Position numbers and translations under genes: made by a program
Assembly (NCBI GenBank): GCA_902798975.1
Contig: CADBYT010000004.1
Coordinates: forward strand, 1 to 64,000
DNA: 64,000 bases
From: an uncultured Bacteroidia bacterium
GTDB taxonomy: Bacteria; Bacteroidota; Bacteroidia; Bacteroidales; UBA932
Direction: 5' to 3'
The notes under the pieces: model-generated
What the model was told of the DNA's origin: nothing
Seen by the model: the letters and a program-made list of their open reading frames with translations, nothing else
Databases searched by the model: none
Part shown: positions 1-6,635 of the stretch, piece after piece
Position numbering within the stretch: position 1 is the stretch's first letter
Layout of the letters: each line of letters starts with the position of its first letter

Positions 1-881
1 GGCTTCTCCACGCGCACGATTTCGACCTTGTCGAACTGGTGCAGGCGGTTCAGGCCGCGGACGTCCTTGCCGTAGGAGCCGGCCTCGCGGCGGAAGCACG
101 GCGTATAGGCCGTCAGGCGCTGCGGGATCTCATTCTCCGCCAGGATGACGTCGCGGAAGATGTTGGTCACGGGCACCTCGGCCGTCGGGACCATATAGAA
201 ATCGTCCACCTCGGCGTGGTACATCTGCCCCTCCTTGTCGGGGAGCTGGCCCGTGCCGAAGCCGGAGTCGCGGTTGACCATCACCGGAGGTTCGACCTCC
301 CGGTAGCCGGCCGCGGTGTTCTCGTCCAGGAAGAAGTTGATCAGCGCGCGCTGCAGCTTGGCACCCTTGCCCTTGTAGACCGGGAAGCCGGCGCCGGTGA
401 TCTTGACACCCAGGTCGAAGTCGATGATGTCGTACTTCTTGGCGAGCTCCCAGTGCGGGACCGCACCTTCGGGAAGGATCACTTCGGGGCCGCCCATCTT
501 CACGACCTCGTTGTCCTCGGCGCCCAGGCCGGGCTTGACGAGGCTGCAGGGGGTGTTCGGCATCAGCACGAGCTGTCTTTCCAACTCGGCGGCCGCCTCG
601 TCCATGCGGGCGAGCAGTTCGGCCGAACGGGCCTTGAGGGCGGCAACCTCGGCCTTGGCGGCCTCGGCGGCGTCCTTGAGTCCCTGCTTCATCAGGCCGC
701 CGATCTCGGCTGCCTTCTGCTTCTGCTGCGCGAGCAGCGCATCGCTCTCCGTCTGGAGGCTGCGGCGACGCGCGTCGAGCTCCAGCACCTTGTCCACGAT
801 CGGCTGCGCGTCGAAATTCTTGATTTTCAATTTCTCGATGACGGCATTCGGGTCATCGCGAAGCATCTTGAGCGTCAACAT
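1..881 (-). CDS. serS: Seryl-tRNA synthetase, C-terminal part beyond window
   Basis: Class II aminoacyl-tRNA synthetase that charges tRNA-Ser in the cytoplasm. The visible 293 codons begin MLTLKMLRDDP, continue through the antiparallel coiled-coil tRNA-binding arm (about residues 30-105, rich in A, E and K) and enter the catalytic core with motif 2-like FRREAGSYGKDVRGL near the window edge. The gene runs off the left end, so motif 3 is not visible. The start at 881 gives the conserved N-terminus. It is last in the order rplU-rpmA-serS, which is common in Bacteroidetes, but a hairpin terminator lies between it and rpmA. Confidence 0.95.
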   Translation of the reverse strand, partial: MLTLKMLRDDPNAVIEKLKIKNFDAQPIVDKVLELDARRRSLQTESDALLAQQKQKAAEIGGLMKQGLKDAAEAAKAEVAALKARSAELLARMDEAAAELERQLVLMPNTPCSLVKPGLGAEDNEVVKMGGPEVILPEGAVPHWELAKKYDIIDFDLGVKITGAGFPVYKGKGAKLQRALINFFLDENTAAGYREVEPPVMVNRDSGFGTGQLPDKEGQMYHAEVDDFYMVPTAEVPVTNIFRDVILAENEIPQRLTAYTPCFRREAGSYGKDVRGLNRLHQFDKVEIVRVEK

Positions 882-889
882 AATTTATT

Positions 890-936
890 CCTTAAAAATG
901 AAAGGACCTACACTCGTCTCGGAATGCAGGTCCTTT
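890..936 (-). terminator. Intrinsic terminator after rpmA
   Basis: A 9-bp inverted repeat (AAAGGACCT at 901-909, AGGTCCTTT at 928-936) is followed on the minus strand by a T-rich run (CATTTTTAAG). It lies between rpmA and serS and probably ends or attenuates the ribosomal protein transcript. Confidence 0.7.
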
Positions 937-957
937 GGTTCGACTTCGTCCCCGAGA

Positions 958-1218
958 CTAGTTCTCGAACGGGACCACCGACACATAGGATTTGTTCTCG
1001 CGCTTGCGGGTGAACTTCACCGTGCCGTCCACCAGGGCGTACAGGGTGTGATCCTTGCCCATACCGACGTTGCGATCCGGATTGTGGACCGTGCCGCGCT
1101 GACGGACAATGATATTGCCGGCTTTCACGACCTCGCCGCCGAATTTCTTGAGACCCAGGCGCTTGCTCTGCGACTCACGACCGTTCTTAGAACTGGATTG
1201 ACCTTTCTTGTGTGCCAT
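958..1218 (-). CDS. rpmA: 50S ribosomal protein L27 (bL27)
   Basis: An 86-residue L27 near the peptidyl transferase centre. The N-terminus reads [20 protein letters not shown], followed by [23 protein letters not shown], the classic L27 core. There is no cleavable N-terminal extension of the Firmicutes type, so the basic tail starts directly at MAHKKG. It follows rplU by 5 bp on the same strand, the usual L21-L27 pair. Confidence 0.98.
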   Translation of the reverse strand: MAHKKGQSSSKNGRESQSKRLGLKKFGGEVVKAGNIIVRQRGTVHNPDRNVGMGKDHTLYALVDGTVKFTRKRENKSYVSVVPFEN

Positions 1219-1223
1219 AACTC

Positions 1224-1535
1224 TTAAGCGATTTCGTTGATTTTGATCTTGGTAAGTTTCTGGCGGTGACCATTGAGCTTCTGGAAGCCCTTGCGGCGGA
1301 TCTTCTTGAAGACCAGCACCTTGTCAGCCTTTGCATCATCCTCGAGGACAGTGGCCTTGACCACGGCACCCTCGACATACGGAGTACCGACCTTGACGGC
1401 CTTCCCGTCGGCGACGAGAAGCACCTTGCCGAACTCCACATCAGCACCCTTGGCATCGGCGAGCCGCTGCACAAAGATTTCGTTGCCAGCTTCCACTTTA
1501 AACTGCTGGCCTGCAATGTCTACGATTGCGTACAT
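1224..1535 (-). CDS. rplU: 50S ribosomal protein L21 (bL21)
   Basis: A 103-residue L21, which binds 23S rRNA. Recognisable segments are [28 protein letters not shown] and the C-terminal [17 protein letters not shown]. It is the first gene of the rplU-rpmA pair. The 110-bp space between rpsU and this start contains a GC-rich hairpin (CTGCC/GGCAG) that could be a leader structure, but no known L21-binding motif was identified. Confidence 0.98.
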   Translation of the reverse strand: MYAIVDIAGQQFKVEAGNEIFVQRLADAKGADVEFGKVLLVADGKAVKVGTPYVEGAVVKATVLEDDAKADKVLVFKKIRRKGFQKLNGHRQKLTKIKINEIA

Positions 1536-1645
1536 AAATAAAACTTTATTAAAAGTTTCGGCCGTAAGCGTCTGCCGCGGGGGCAGCTCTTGATACCTGG
1601 CTTAGCGGTCATCAAATATTTCAAATAACGGGTGTACGGGGAGAA

Positions 1646-1837
1646 TTATTCCTCCTCCAGACGCAGGTGCTGTACGTAGATAGCCTTCTGCTTTGCAATG
1701 CGGCGGATCTCCGACGGCTTCTGGAAGTTCTTGCGGGCGCGCATCTCGCGGACGGCACCGGTCTTCTCGAATTTACGCTTGAACTTTTTGAGCGCGCGCT
1801 CGATATTTTCGCCTTCTTTGACGGGAACGATGATCAT
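1646..1837 (-). CDS. rpsU: 30S ribosomal protein S21 (bS21)
   Basis: A 63-residue small-subunit protein. It begins MIIVPVKEGENIERALKKFK and contains the family segment KFEKTGAVREMRARKNF. In Bacteroidia bS21 belongs to the bS21-bS18-bS6 neighbourhood that sequesters the 16S anti-Shine-Dalgarno tail. This gene alone in the window has a strong Shine-Dalgarno (1846-1855), which fixes the start at 1837. It lies 45 bp downstream of sir2 and has its own -7 box (TAACTTTG at 1870-1877, minus). Confidence 0.97.
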   Translation of the reverse strand: MIIVPVKEGENIERALKKFKRKFEKTGAVREMRARKNFQKPSEIRRIAKQKAIYVQHLRLEEE

Positions 1838-1845
1838 TGCTTTTA

Positions 1846-1855
1846 CACCTCCTTT
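1846..1855 (-). promoter_or_regulatory. Strong Shine-Dalgarno of rpsU, probable autoregulatory element
   Basis: On the minus strand AAAGGAGGTG lies 8 nt before the rpsU ATG and is fully complementary to the 16S rRNA 3' end (CACCUCCUUU). Bacteroidetes genes normally lack Shine-Dalgarno sequences because the ribosome hides its anti-SD. A strong SD on rpsU is known in Bacteroidia and is linked to feedback: ribosomes lacking bS21 expose the anti-SD and translate rpsU. The SD is seen here; regulation in this organism is inferred. Confidence 0.85.
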
Positions 1856-1869
1856 TTCTAAATGGGGTG

Positions 1870-1877
1870 CAAAGTTA
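1870..1877 (-). promoter_or_regulatory. -7 promoter box for rpsU
   Basis: TAACTTTG on the minus strand matches the Bacteroidetes primary sigma factor -7 consensus TAnnTTTG. It lies 32 nt upstream of the rpsU ATG, which leaves room for a leader carrying the Shine-Dalgarno. It overlaps the end of the sir2 operon region, so rpsU probably has its own promoter. Confidence 0.6.
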
Positions 1878-1882
1878 GCAAT

Positions 1883-2587
1883 TTATTTTAACATTCCAAC
1901 AAATTCTTGCATTCCTTTGGTTGCCACCGCTTTGATGTGGTGCACGCGCTTGTCGTAGAGCGTCACGTCGGCCGGGTCGATCAGGTAGATGGGCGCCTCC
2001 GGCCTGGCGTAGCGGTACAGCCCCGCGGCGGGATAGACCTGCAGGGAGGTGCCCACGATCAGCACGATGTCGGCCGCGGCCACCAGCTCCACCGCGCGCT
2101 CGATCTTGGGTACGGCTTCGCCGAAAAAGACGATGTGCGGGCGGTACTGCGCGCCGTTGGGCGCCTTGTCGCCGAGGTGCACGGCATCGTAGCCGATGTC
2201 CACGACATATTTCTCGGAGAATCCGTCATAGTCGTTGCAGGTGTTCTCCGGCCGGATCTTGGTGGCCTCGCCGTGCAGGTGCACGACGTGCGTGGAGCCC
2301 GCCCGCTCGTGGAGGTTGTCCACGTTCTGCGTGATCACGTCCACGGTGTAGTCCTTCTCCAGCTCCGCGATCAGGCGGTGCGCCTCGTTCGGCTCCACCT
2401 GGCGCAGCTTCTCGCGCTGCATGTTGTAGAAATCCAGCACCAGGCCCGGGTTCTGCACCCAGCCTTCGGCGGAAGCGACCACCATCGGGTCGTAATTGTC
2501 CCACAGTCCCCCGTTGTCGCGGTAGGTTCCCAGACCGCTCTCGGCGCTCACGCCGGCGCCGGTCAGCACGGCAATTCTCTTTTTCAT
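1883..2587 (-). CDS. cobB: Sir2-family NAD-dependent protein deacylase
   Basis: A 234-residue sirtuin. The NAD-binding segment GAGVSAESGLGTYRD is near the N-terminus, followed by TQNVDNLHERAG and the catalytic histidine in VVHLHGE; GTSLQVYPAAGL closes the Rossmann fold. The usual four zinc cysteines are missing (only one Cys near ENTCNDYD), as in the zinc-less group I recall from Bacteroidetes. It removes acyl groups from lysines using NAD. The start overlaps the upstream ATPase stop by 4 nt, implying coupled translation. The TYRD variant of FRD is unusual but tolerable. Confidence 0.9.
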   Translation of the reverse strand: MKKRIAVLTGAGVSAESGLGTYRDNGGLWDNYDPMVVASAEGWVQNPGLVLDFYNMQREKLRQVEPNEAHRLIAELEKDYTVDVITQNVDNLHERAGSTHVVHLHGEATKIRPENTCNDYDGFSEKYVVDIGYDAVHLGDKAPNGAQYRPHIVFFGEAVPKIERAVELVAAADIVLIVGTSLQVYPAAGLYRYARPEAPIYLIDPADVTLYDKRVHHIKAVATKGMQEFVGMLK

Positions 2588-3741
2588 TCCAGCGGCATGT
2601 TGAAGTAATACTTACGTACCCAGTATTCGAAGAGCGGATCCAGCAGGACGGGATTCTCCTCTTCGTCGAAGAAAACGATCTCCTTCTTGGCCAGGGCGTC
2701 CTTGAGACGGCGCACGTTGGCCGAAGAATTGAGGTCGTAGCGACGGATGATCACGGCGCTGCTGAAGCGCTTGTTGCCGTCCAGGATGGCGCGCAGCAGG
2801 CCCACCTGGAAGGTCGTGAGGTCGTTCATGATGGCCACGAAGCGGGCTTCGTGGATGGAAACCAGGCTGTTCAGCGCCTCCGTGAGCGTCTGCTCCATAA
2901 TATATCCGCGCGAGAGCGCGTCGCAGATGGCGCAGAAGTGGTTGATATACCAGATGTTGCCGCGGAAGAGCCGGCACACGCCGAGCAGCAGGTCGCGGTC
3001 GATGACCTTGCCCGTGGCGAGGAAGCCCCGCACGGAATGTTCGATGATCTCCTTGGTGTCGATGGGCGGGAGGGCGATGCGCTCGGCCTTGCGCCAGAAC
3101 CAGCGCTTGATCCCGAAAATCTCGTGCATTGCGTTCACCTGCGATCCCAGGAAGACGTAGTTGGCGCAGCCGACATATTCCGCCGGGAGGGTCTTGAAGA
3201 GCTTCTCCAGCAGCTGGCAGGCACGGTCGCCGTCTTCCGTCAGCATGATGTTCTGGAATTCGTCGATCACCACGATGCGGCGCACACCCGTCCGGCGGCC
3301 GACGCGGTACGGGAGCAGGTAGGCGGCGCGCAGGTCCCCTTCGTCCGGAGTGCCGTCCCAGCTGAGGGCGTCCCCGAAGGAGCCGTAGCGACTTTCGTCA
3401 AAGCGGAAATGCGTGTCCGCCAGCAGCTCCCGCGCCGCCTGGGAATAGTCCTCCGGGCTATTGCCGGCGGTCAGGAGGGCGCTGGACGCGAGGCGCATCG
3501 CGAAATCGGACAGCGTCCGGACATTCAGCAGGCTGAGATGCACGGGCTCGAAGCGGGTCCCGGCCATCTTCATGTTGTAGAAACCCTGCTGCACAAGCGA
3601 CTTGCGGCCGGTTTTCGGCGGCTCGTAGATCACCACGTTCTCTCCCTGGCTGAGGAGATTGGCGAACGCGCGGACCTCCGGCTCGCGGCCGAAGAAATGC
3701 CTGCCCGTTACCGGCTTGTTGTACGGAAAATTGCTGTCCAT
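2584..3741 (-). CDS. AAA-type ATP-binding protein of unknown role
   Basis: A 385-residue protein resembling the P-loop ATPase group often annotated as ATP-binding protein in Bacteroidales. The N-terminal P-loop region reads YEPPKTGRKSLVQQ, where the usual GxxxxGK(S/T) appears as E-PPKT-G-R-K-S, so the Walker A lysine may be replaced by arginine. Walker B is canonical (RRIVVIDEFQNI, about residue 160). The C-terminal 100 residues look like a winged helix (AIIRRYDLNSSANVRRLKDALAKKEIV). It is coupled to sir2 by a 4-nt overlap. Substrate and pathway are unknown. Confidence 0.75.
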   Translation of the reverse strand: MDSNFPYNKPVTGRHFFGREPEVRAFANLLSQGENVVIYEPPKTGRKSLVQQGFYNMKMAGTRFEPVHLSLLNVRTLSDFAMRLASSALLTAGNSPEDYSQAARELLADTHFRFDESRYGSFGDALSWDGTPDEGDLRAAYLLPYRVGRRTGVRRIVVIDEFQNIMLTEDGDRACQLLEKLFKTLPAEYVGCANYVFLGSQVNAMHEIFGIKRWFWRKAERIALPPIDTKEIIEHSVRGFLATGKVIDRDLLLGVCRLFRGNIWYINHFCAICDALSRGYIMEQTLTEALNSLVSIHEARFVAIMNDLTTFQVGLLRAILDGNKRFSSAVIIRRYDLNSSANVRRLKDALAKKEIVFFDEEENPVLLDPLFEYWVRKYYFNMPLE

Positions 3742-3776
3742 GACACAAAGTTAGAAACAATTTTGTTATAAGCAAA

Positions 3777-3812
3777 ACGACGAACCCCTCCGCTTGGGAG
3801 GGGCCCGTCGTC
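3777..3812 (-). terminator. Intrinsic terminator after dnaK
   Basis: A strong GC hairpin (CCCCTCC at 3785-3791 pairs with GGAGGGG at 3797-3803, extended by ACGACG/CGTCGT) is followed on the minus strand by TTTTGCTT. It sits between the dnaK stop and the ATPase start, so it ends the dnaK transcript. Confidence 0.8.
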
Positions 3813-3832
3813 TATAATGTCACGCGGTCGGC

Positions 3833-5759
3833 TTACTGCTCGTCAGGCGTGTTGCCGTAGTCCGGCTGAGGGCCGGTCGGGCCACCCTGCGGGCCGCCCT
3901 GCGGACCCTGAGGTCCGGCTTGGGGACCGCCCTGTGCGGCTTTGGCCATATCCTCGGACGCGGCGTGCCAAGCAGCCTCGAGGGCGGCGTTGGCGCTGTC
4001 GATCGCCTCGATGTTCTTCTCGTCGACGGCCTTCTTCAGGTCGGCGCAGGCGGCCTCGATGGCGGAACGCTTGTCGGCCGGGATCTTGTCGCCGTACTCC
4101 TTGAGGTTGCGCTCGGTCTGGAAGACCATCGCGTCGCCGTTGTTCAGCTTGTCGGCGCGCTCTTTCTCCGCCTTGTCGGCGGCCTCGTTGGCTTTGGCCT
4201 CGTCACGCATGCGCTGGATCTCGGCGTCGGACAGGCCGCTGGAGGCCTCGATGCGGATGTGCTGCTCCTTGCCGGTGGACTTGTCCTTCGCGGACACGCT
4301 CAGGATACCGTTGGTATCGATGTCGAAGGAGACTTCGATCTGCGGGATGCCGCGCGGGGCCGGGGCGATGCCGTCGAGGTGGAAGATGCCGATCTGCTTG
4401 TTGTCCTTGGCCATGGGGCGCTCGCCCTGCAGGACGCGGATCTCGACGGACCAGGACGCGGATCTCGACGGACGGCTGGTTGTCGGCCGCCGTGGAGAAG
4501 ACCTGCTCCTTGTGGACCGGGATGGTGGTGTTGGACTCGATGAGCTTGGTCATCACGCCGCCGAGGGTCTCGATACCGAGGGACAGCGGGGTCACGTCGA
4601 GCAGCAGGACGTCCTTGACGTCGCCGGCGAGCACACCGCCCTGGATGGCGGCGCCGATGGCGACCACCTCGTCCGGGTTCACGCTCTTGTTCGGCTCCTT
4701 GCCGAAGAACTCCTTGACCAGCTCCTGAACCTTCGGGATACGGGTGGAACCGCCGACGAGGAGGACCTCGTCAATCTCGGAGGCGCGCAGGTGGGCATCC
4801 TCGAGGGCCTTGCGGCAAGGCTCGATGCTGCGGCGGAAGAGGTCGTCGCAGAGGGCCTCGAACTTGGCGCGGGTCAGCGTCTTCACCAGGTGCTTCGGCA
4901 TGCCGTCCACCGCCGTGATGTACGGCAGGTTGATCTCGGCGCTGGCGGCGTTGGAGAGCTCGATCTTGGCCTTCTCGGCCGCCTCCTTGAGGCGCTGGAG
5001 GGCCATCGGGTCCTTCTTCAGGTCGATGCCGCCGTTGTCGGTCGCAAACTCGCGGGCCAGCCATTCGATGATGGCCTGGTCGAAGTCGTCGCCGCCGAGG
5101 TGGGTGTCACCGTTGGTGGACTTGACCTCGAAGACACCGTCACCGAGCTCCAGGATGGAGATATCGAACGTACCGCCGCCCAGGTCATAGACGGCGACCT
5201 TCATGTTCTTGTTCTTCTTGTCGAGGCCGTAGGCCAGGGCAGCGGCCGTCGGCTCGTTGATGATGCGCTTGACATCCAGGCCCGCGATCTTGCCGGCCTC
5301 CTTGGTGGCCTGGCGCTGCGAGTCGGAGAAGTAGGCCGGGACGGTGATGACCGCCTCGGTGACCTCCTGGCGGAGGTAATCTTCGGCCGTCTTCTTCATC
5401 TTCTGGAGGATGATCGCGGAGATCTCCTGCGGAGAATAGAGGCGTCCGCTGATGTCGACGCGCGGGGTGTTGTTCTCGCCGCGGGCCACTTTGTACGGCA
5501 CGCGGGCGATCTCCTTGTCCACCTGTTCATAGGTCTCGCCCATGAAGCGCTTGATGGAGAAGATCGTGTTGTGAGGGTTGGTAATGGCCTGGCGCTTGGC
5601 GGGGTTGCCCACCTTGCGCTCGCCATTCTCCGTGAAAGCGACGACGGACGGCGTGGTGCGCGCGCCTTCGTCGTTGATGATAACGGTCGGCTGGTTGCCT
5701 TCCATCACGGCCACGCAGGAGTTCGTGGTGCCGAGGTCAATTCCGATGATTTTTCCCAT
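3833..5759 (-). CDS. dnaK: Chaperone DnaK (Hsp70), reading frame broken by a 22-bp tandem duplication
   Basis: The N-terminal part begins [20 protein letters not shown] and carries the ATPase motifs [12 protein letters not shown]-like [13 protein letters not shown] and [16 protein letters not shown]. The frame is lost near 4450, giving a nonsense tail that stops at 4203. The rest of the substrate-binding domain and the Gly/Gln/Pro-rich tail continue in another frame from about 4414 to 3833 ([20 protein letters not shown]). An exact 22-bp tandem repeat at 4430-4473 causes the shift; removing one copy gives a continuous 634-residue DnaK, the normal length. The true state (assembly error or mutation) cannot be told from the sequence. 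It is monocistronic with a terminator. Confidence 0.93.
4430..4473. repeat. Exact 22-bp tandem duplication inside dnaK
   Basis: Positions 4430-4451 and 4452-4473 are identical (unit starts CAGGACGCGGATCTCG). Because 22 is not a multiple of three it shifts the dnaK frame within the beta-domain segment that normally reads VLQGERPMA. The restored protein has no gap or extra residue, so one copy is surplus. Confidence 0.97.
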
Positions 5760-5790
5760 AATATTGTACTTTTAAAATTTCACGTCAGTC

Positions 5791-5810
5791 GCCTGCCACT
5801 TCCGGCAGGC
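5791..5810. promoter_or_regulatory. Inverted repeat upstream of dnaK, candidate operator or leader hairpin
   Basis: GCCTGCC-6 nt-GGCAGGC lies 32-51 nt before the dnaK ATG. No CIRCE element (TTAGCACTC-N9-GAGTGCTAA) is present and no TAnnTTTG box was found for dnaK. The site is therefore a candidate heat-shock control element; its role is inferred from position only. Confidence 0.35.
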
Positions 5811-5850
5811 CGTATGGGTATCATCAAAACCTTTGCCAGCACCTTTTTGC

Positions 5851-5863
5851 TGACAAATTGTCA
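5851..5863. promoter_or_regulatory. Palindrome TGACAAATTGTCA between dnaK and the HTH gene
   Basis: A perfect 6+1+6 palindrome overlaps the stop codon of the HTH gene and lies about 95 bp upstream of dnaK. It could be a regulator-binding site for dnaK. No known factor was matched. Confidence 0.3.
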
Positions 5864-6121
5864 AATAATGCCAAGTTCCGTGGCGCGGCGGAGCATGTCG
5901 GAGACGTTTTTGACCTCCATCTTGGCGTAGATGCGCTGGCGGTGGGTATTGACCGTATGGACGGACAGGAAGGTGCGTTCGGCGATCTCGGCGGCCTTGA
6001 GGCCCTCGGCGCTGAGGCGGATGATCTGGATTTCCCGCTGGCTCAGGCCGATGTCGGCGATCTTGCGGGCGCGGACCAGCAGCGACTCCTCCACATAGGC
6101 GGCCACCTTCTCGTTCATCAT
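5861..6121 (-). CDS. LuxR-type helix-turn-helix protein, N-terminus uncertain
   Basis: The C-terminal 65 residues form a GerE/LuxR DNA-binding domain: LSQREIQIIRLSAEGLKAAE, then IAERTFLSVHTVNTHRQRIY and a final helix. The frame stays open upstream to about 6616, but that extension is repeat-derived low-complexity sequence, so the start is placed at the MMNEKV methionines (6121). Most LuxR-type regulators have an N-terminal receiver or sensory domain, and none is visible; the residues DGYASKLEELV just upstream might be the remnant of one cut off by the repeat block. Target genes are unknown. Confidence 0.6.
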   Translation of the reverse strand: MMNEKVAAYVEESLLVRARKIADIGLSQREIQIIRLSAEGLKAAEIAERTFLSVHTVNTHRQRIYAKMEVKNVSDMLRRATELGII

Positions 6122-6170
6122 GCCGGGATTGGCCACCAGCTCCTCCAGCTTCGAGGCATAGCCGTCCGAA

Positions 6171-6375
6171 GGGCTCGCTCCTCGCCCGCGGCGGCCCGGG
6201 GCGGGCAGGACCTGGCAAGGTCCCGGGAGCACTGAAGGCTTATTTCGCTCCTGGAAACCATTATTTCCGCACTCCGGGAGCACTGGAGCCCTTCTCCGCT
6301 CCCGTAAACCTTCTCCCAAAAGTAAAAATGTAAATGTCGGGCAGAAAAAGGCGGGGTTTTCTGGCCGGTCCCCTG
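6171..6375. repeat. Tandem double-hairpin element, copy 1
   Basis: Two hairpins share one geometry: arms 6223-6230/6247-6254 and 6274-6281/6298-6305, each an 8-nt arm around a 16-nt loop, joined by a 19-nt linker, so the unit repeats every 51 nt. Stems use CCGGGAGC with GCTCCTGG or GCTCCCGT. Flanks GGGCTCGCTC and GGTCCCCTG are shared with copy 2 at 38383-38681. Stem sequences differ between copies while pairing is kept. Confidence 0.75.
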
Positions 6376-6453
6376 TTATTTGGGGGGACCTGGCAGGTTT
6401 TGCCGGGGAATCCTGGCCGGTGGCGGGAGATTCGCCAGTCGAGCGTTGGCGTG

Positions 6454-6499
6454 TGGAGGGCGGAGCTGGAATTGGTTTTCCGGCAAACTTGTCCGAAAC
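6454..6499 (+). repeat. Dispersed hairpin element (TTTTTCGG family), copy 1, 3' arm lost
   Basis: The 5' arm GGAGGGCGGAGCTGGAATTG and the loop region with GGCAAACTTGTCCGAAA match the copy at 36622-36690, but the right arm ends early and runs straight into the G-run/C-run element. It appears to be a truncated or invaded copy. Confidence 0.8.
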
Positions 6500-6548
6500 G
6501 AAGTGACGCAGGGGGTCCGGGGGGGGGGGGGGGGACCCCCCCCGGGCA
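6497..6548 (+). repeat. G-run/C-run palindromic repeat, copy 1
   Basis: AAGTGACGCAGGGGGTCC is followed by sixteen G, one A and eight C. The same leader and a shorter G6-AACG-C8 hairpin occur at 29890-29930. The long homopolymer may be misjudged in length in an assembly. Confidence 0.75.
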
Positions 6549-6558
6549 TTTGAACCCA

Positions 6559-6613
6559 CGGCGAATGACGGAGGGAGGGCGGCGAATGACGGAGAGAGGC
6601 CGGCGAATGACGG
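6559..6613 (+). repeat. Three CGGCGAATGACGG units, 21-bp period
   Basis: Identical 13-mers start at 6559, 6580 and 6601. The same 13-mer occurs twice just after the next gene (7364 and 7387), and related sequences lie inside the sigma factor and ftsK genes. The units contain half of the inverted repeat ATTCGCCG/CGGCGAAT. Confidence 0.9.
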
Positions 6614-6623
6614 CAATATTTGC

Positions 6624-6631
6624 TATCTTTG
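6624..6631 (+). promoter_or_regulatory. -7 promoter box for the pseudouridine synthase gene
   Basis: TATCTTTG matches the Bacteroidetes -7 consensus and ends only 4 nt before the ATG at 6636, so the predicted transcript has almost no leader. Confidence 0.55.
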
Positions 6632-6635
6632 TGGT

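Larger units (their letters stand above)
6122..6635. other. Gene-free patchwork of repeat elements
   Basis: About 510 bp with no convincing gene. In order it holds a tandem double-hairpin element (6171-6375), a decayed hairpin of the TTTTTCGG family (6454-6499), a G-run/C-run hairpin (6497-6548), three CGGCGAATGACGG units at 21-bp spacing (6559-6613) and the promoter box of the next gene (6624-6631). Open frames here are translations of these repeats. Confidence 0.8.

Noticed and set aside
1883-3741. Sir2 plus ATPase as an anti-phage defence system
   Set aside because: The sirtuin is the ordinary deacylase type and the neighbours are ribosomal genes; nothing suggests a defence island.
5760-5860. 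CIRCE or sigma-32-type heat-shock promoter for dnaK
   Set aside because: Neither the CIRCE sequence nor a sigma-32 promoter is present; only an uncharacterised inverted repeat and palindrome were seen.
6122-6616. N-terminal extension of the LuxR-type protein
   Set aside because: The extension is Pro/Arg-rich translation of repeat elements that occur elsewhere out of context.
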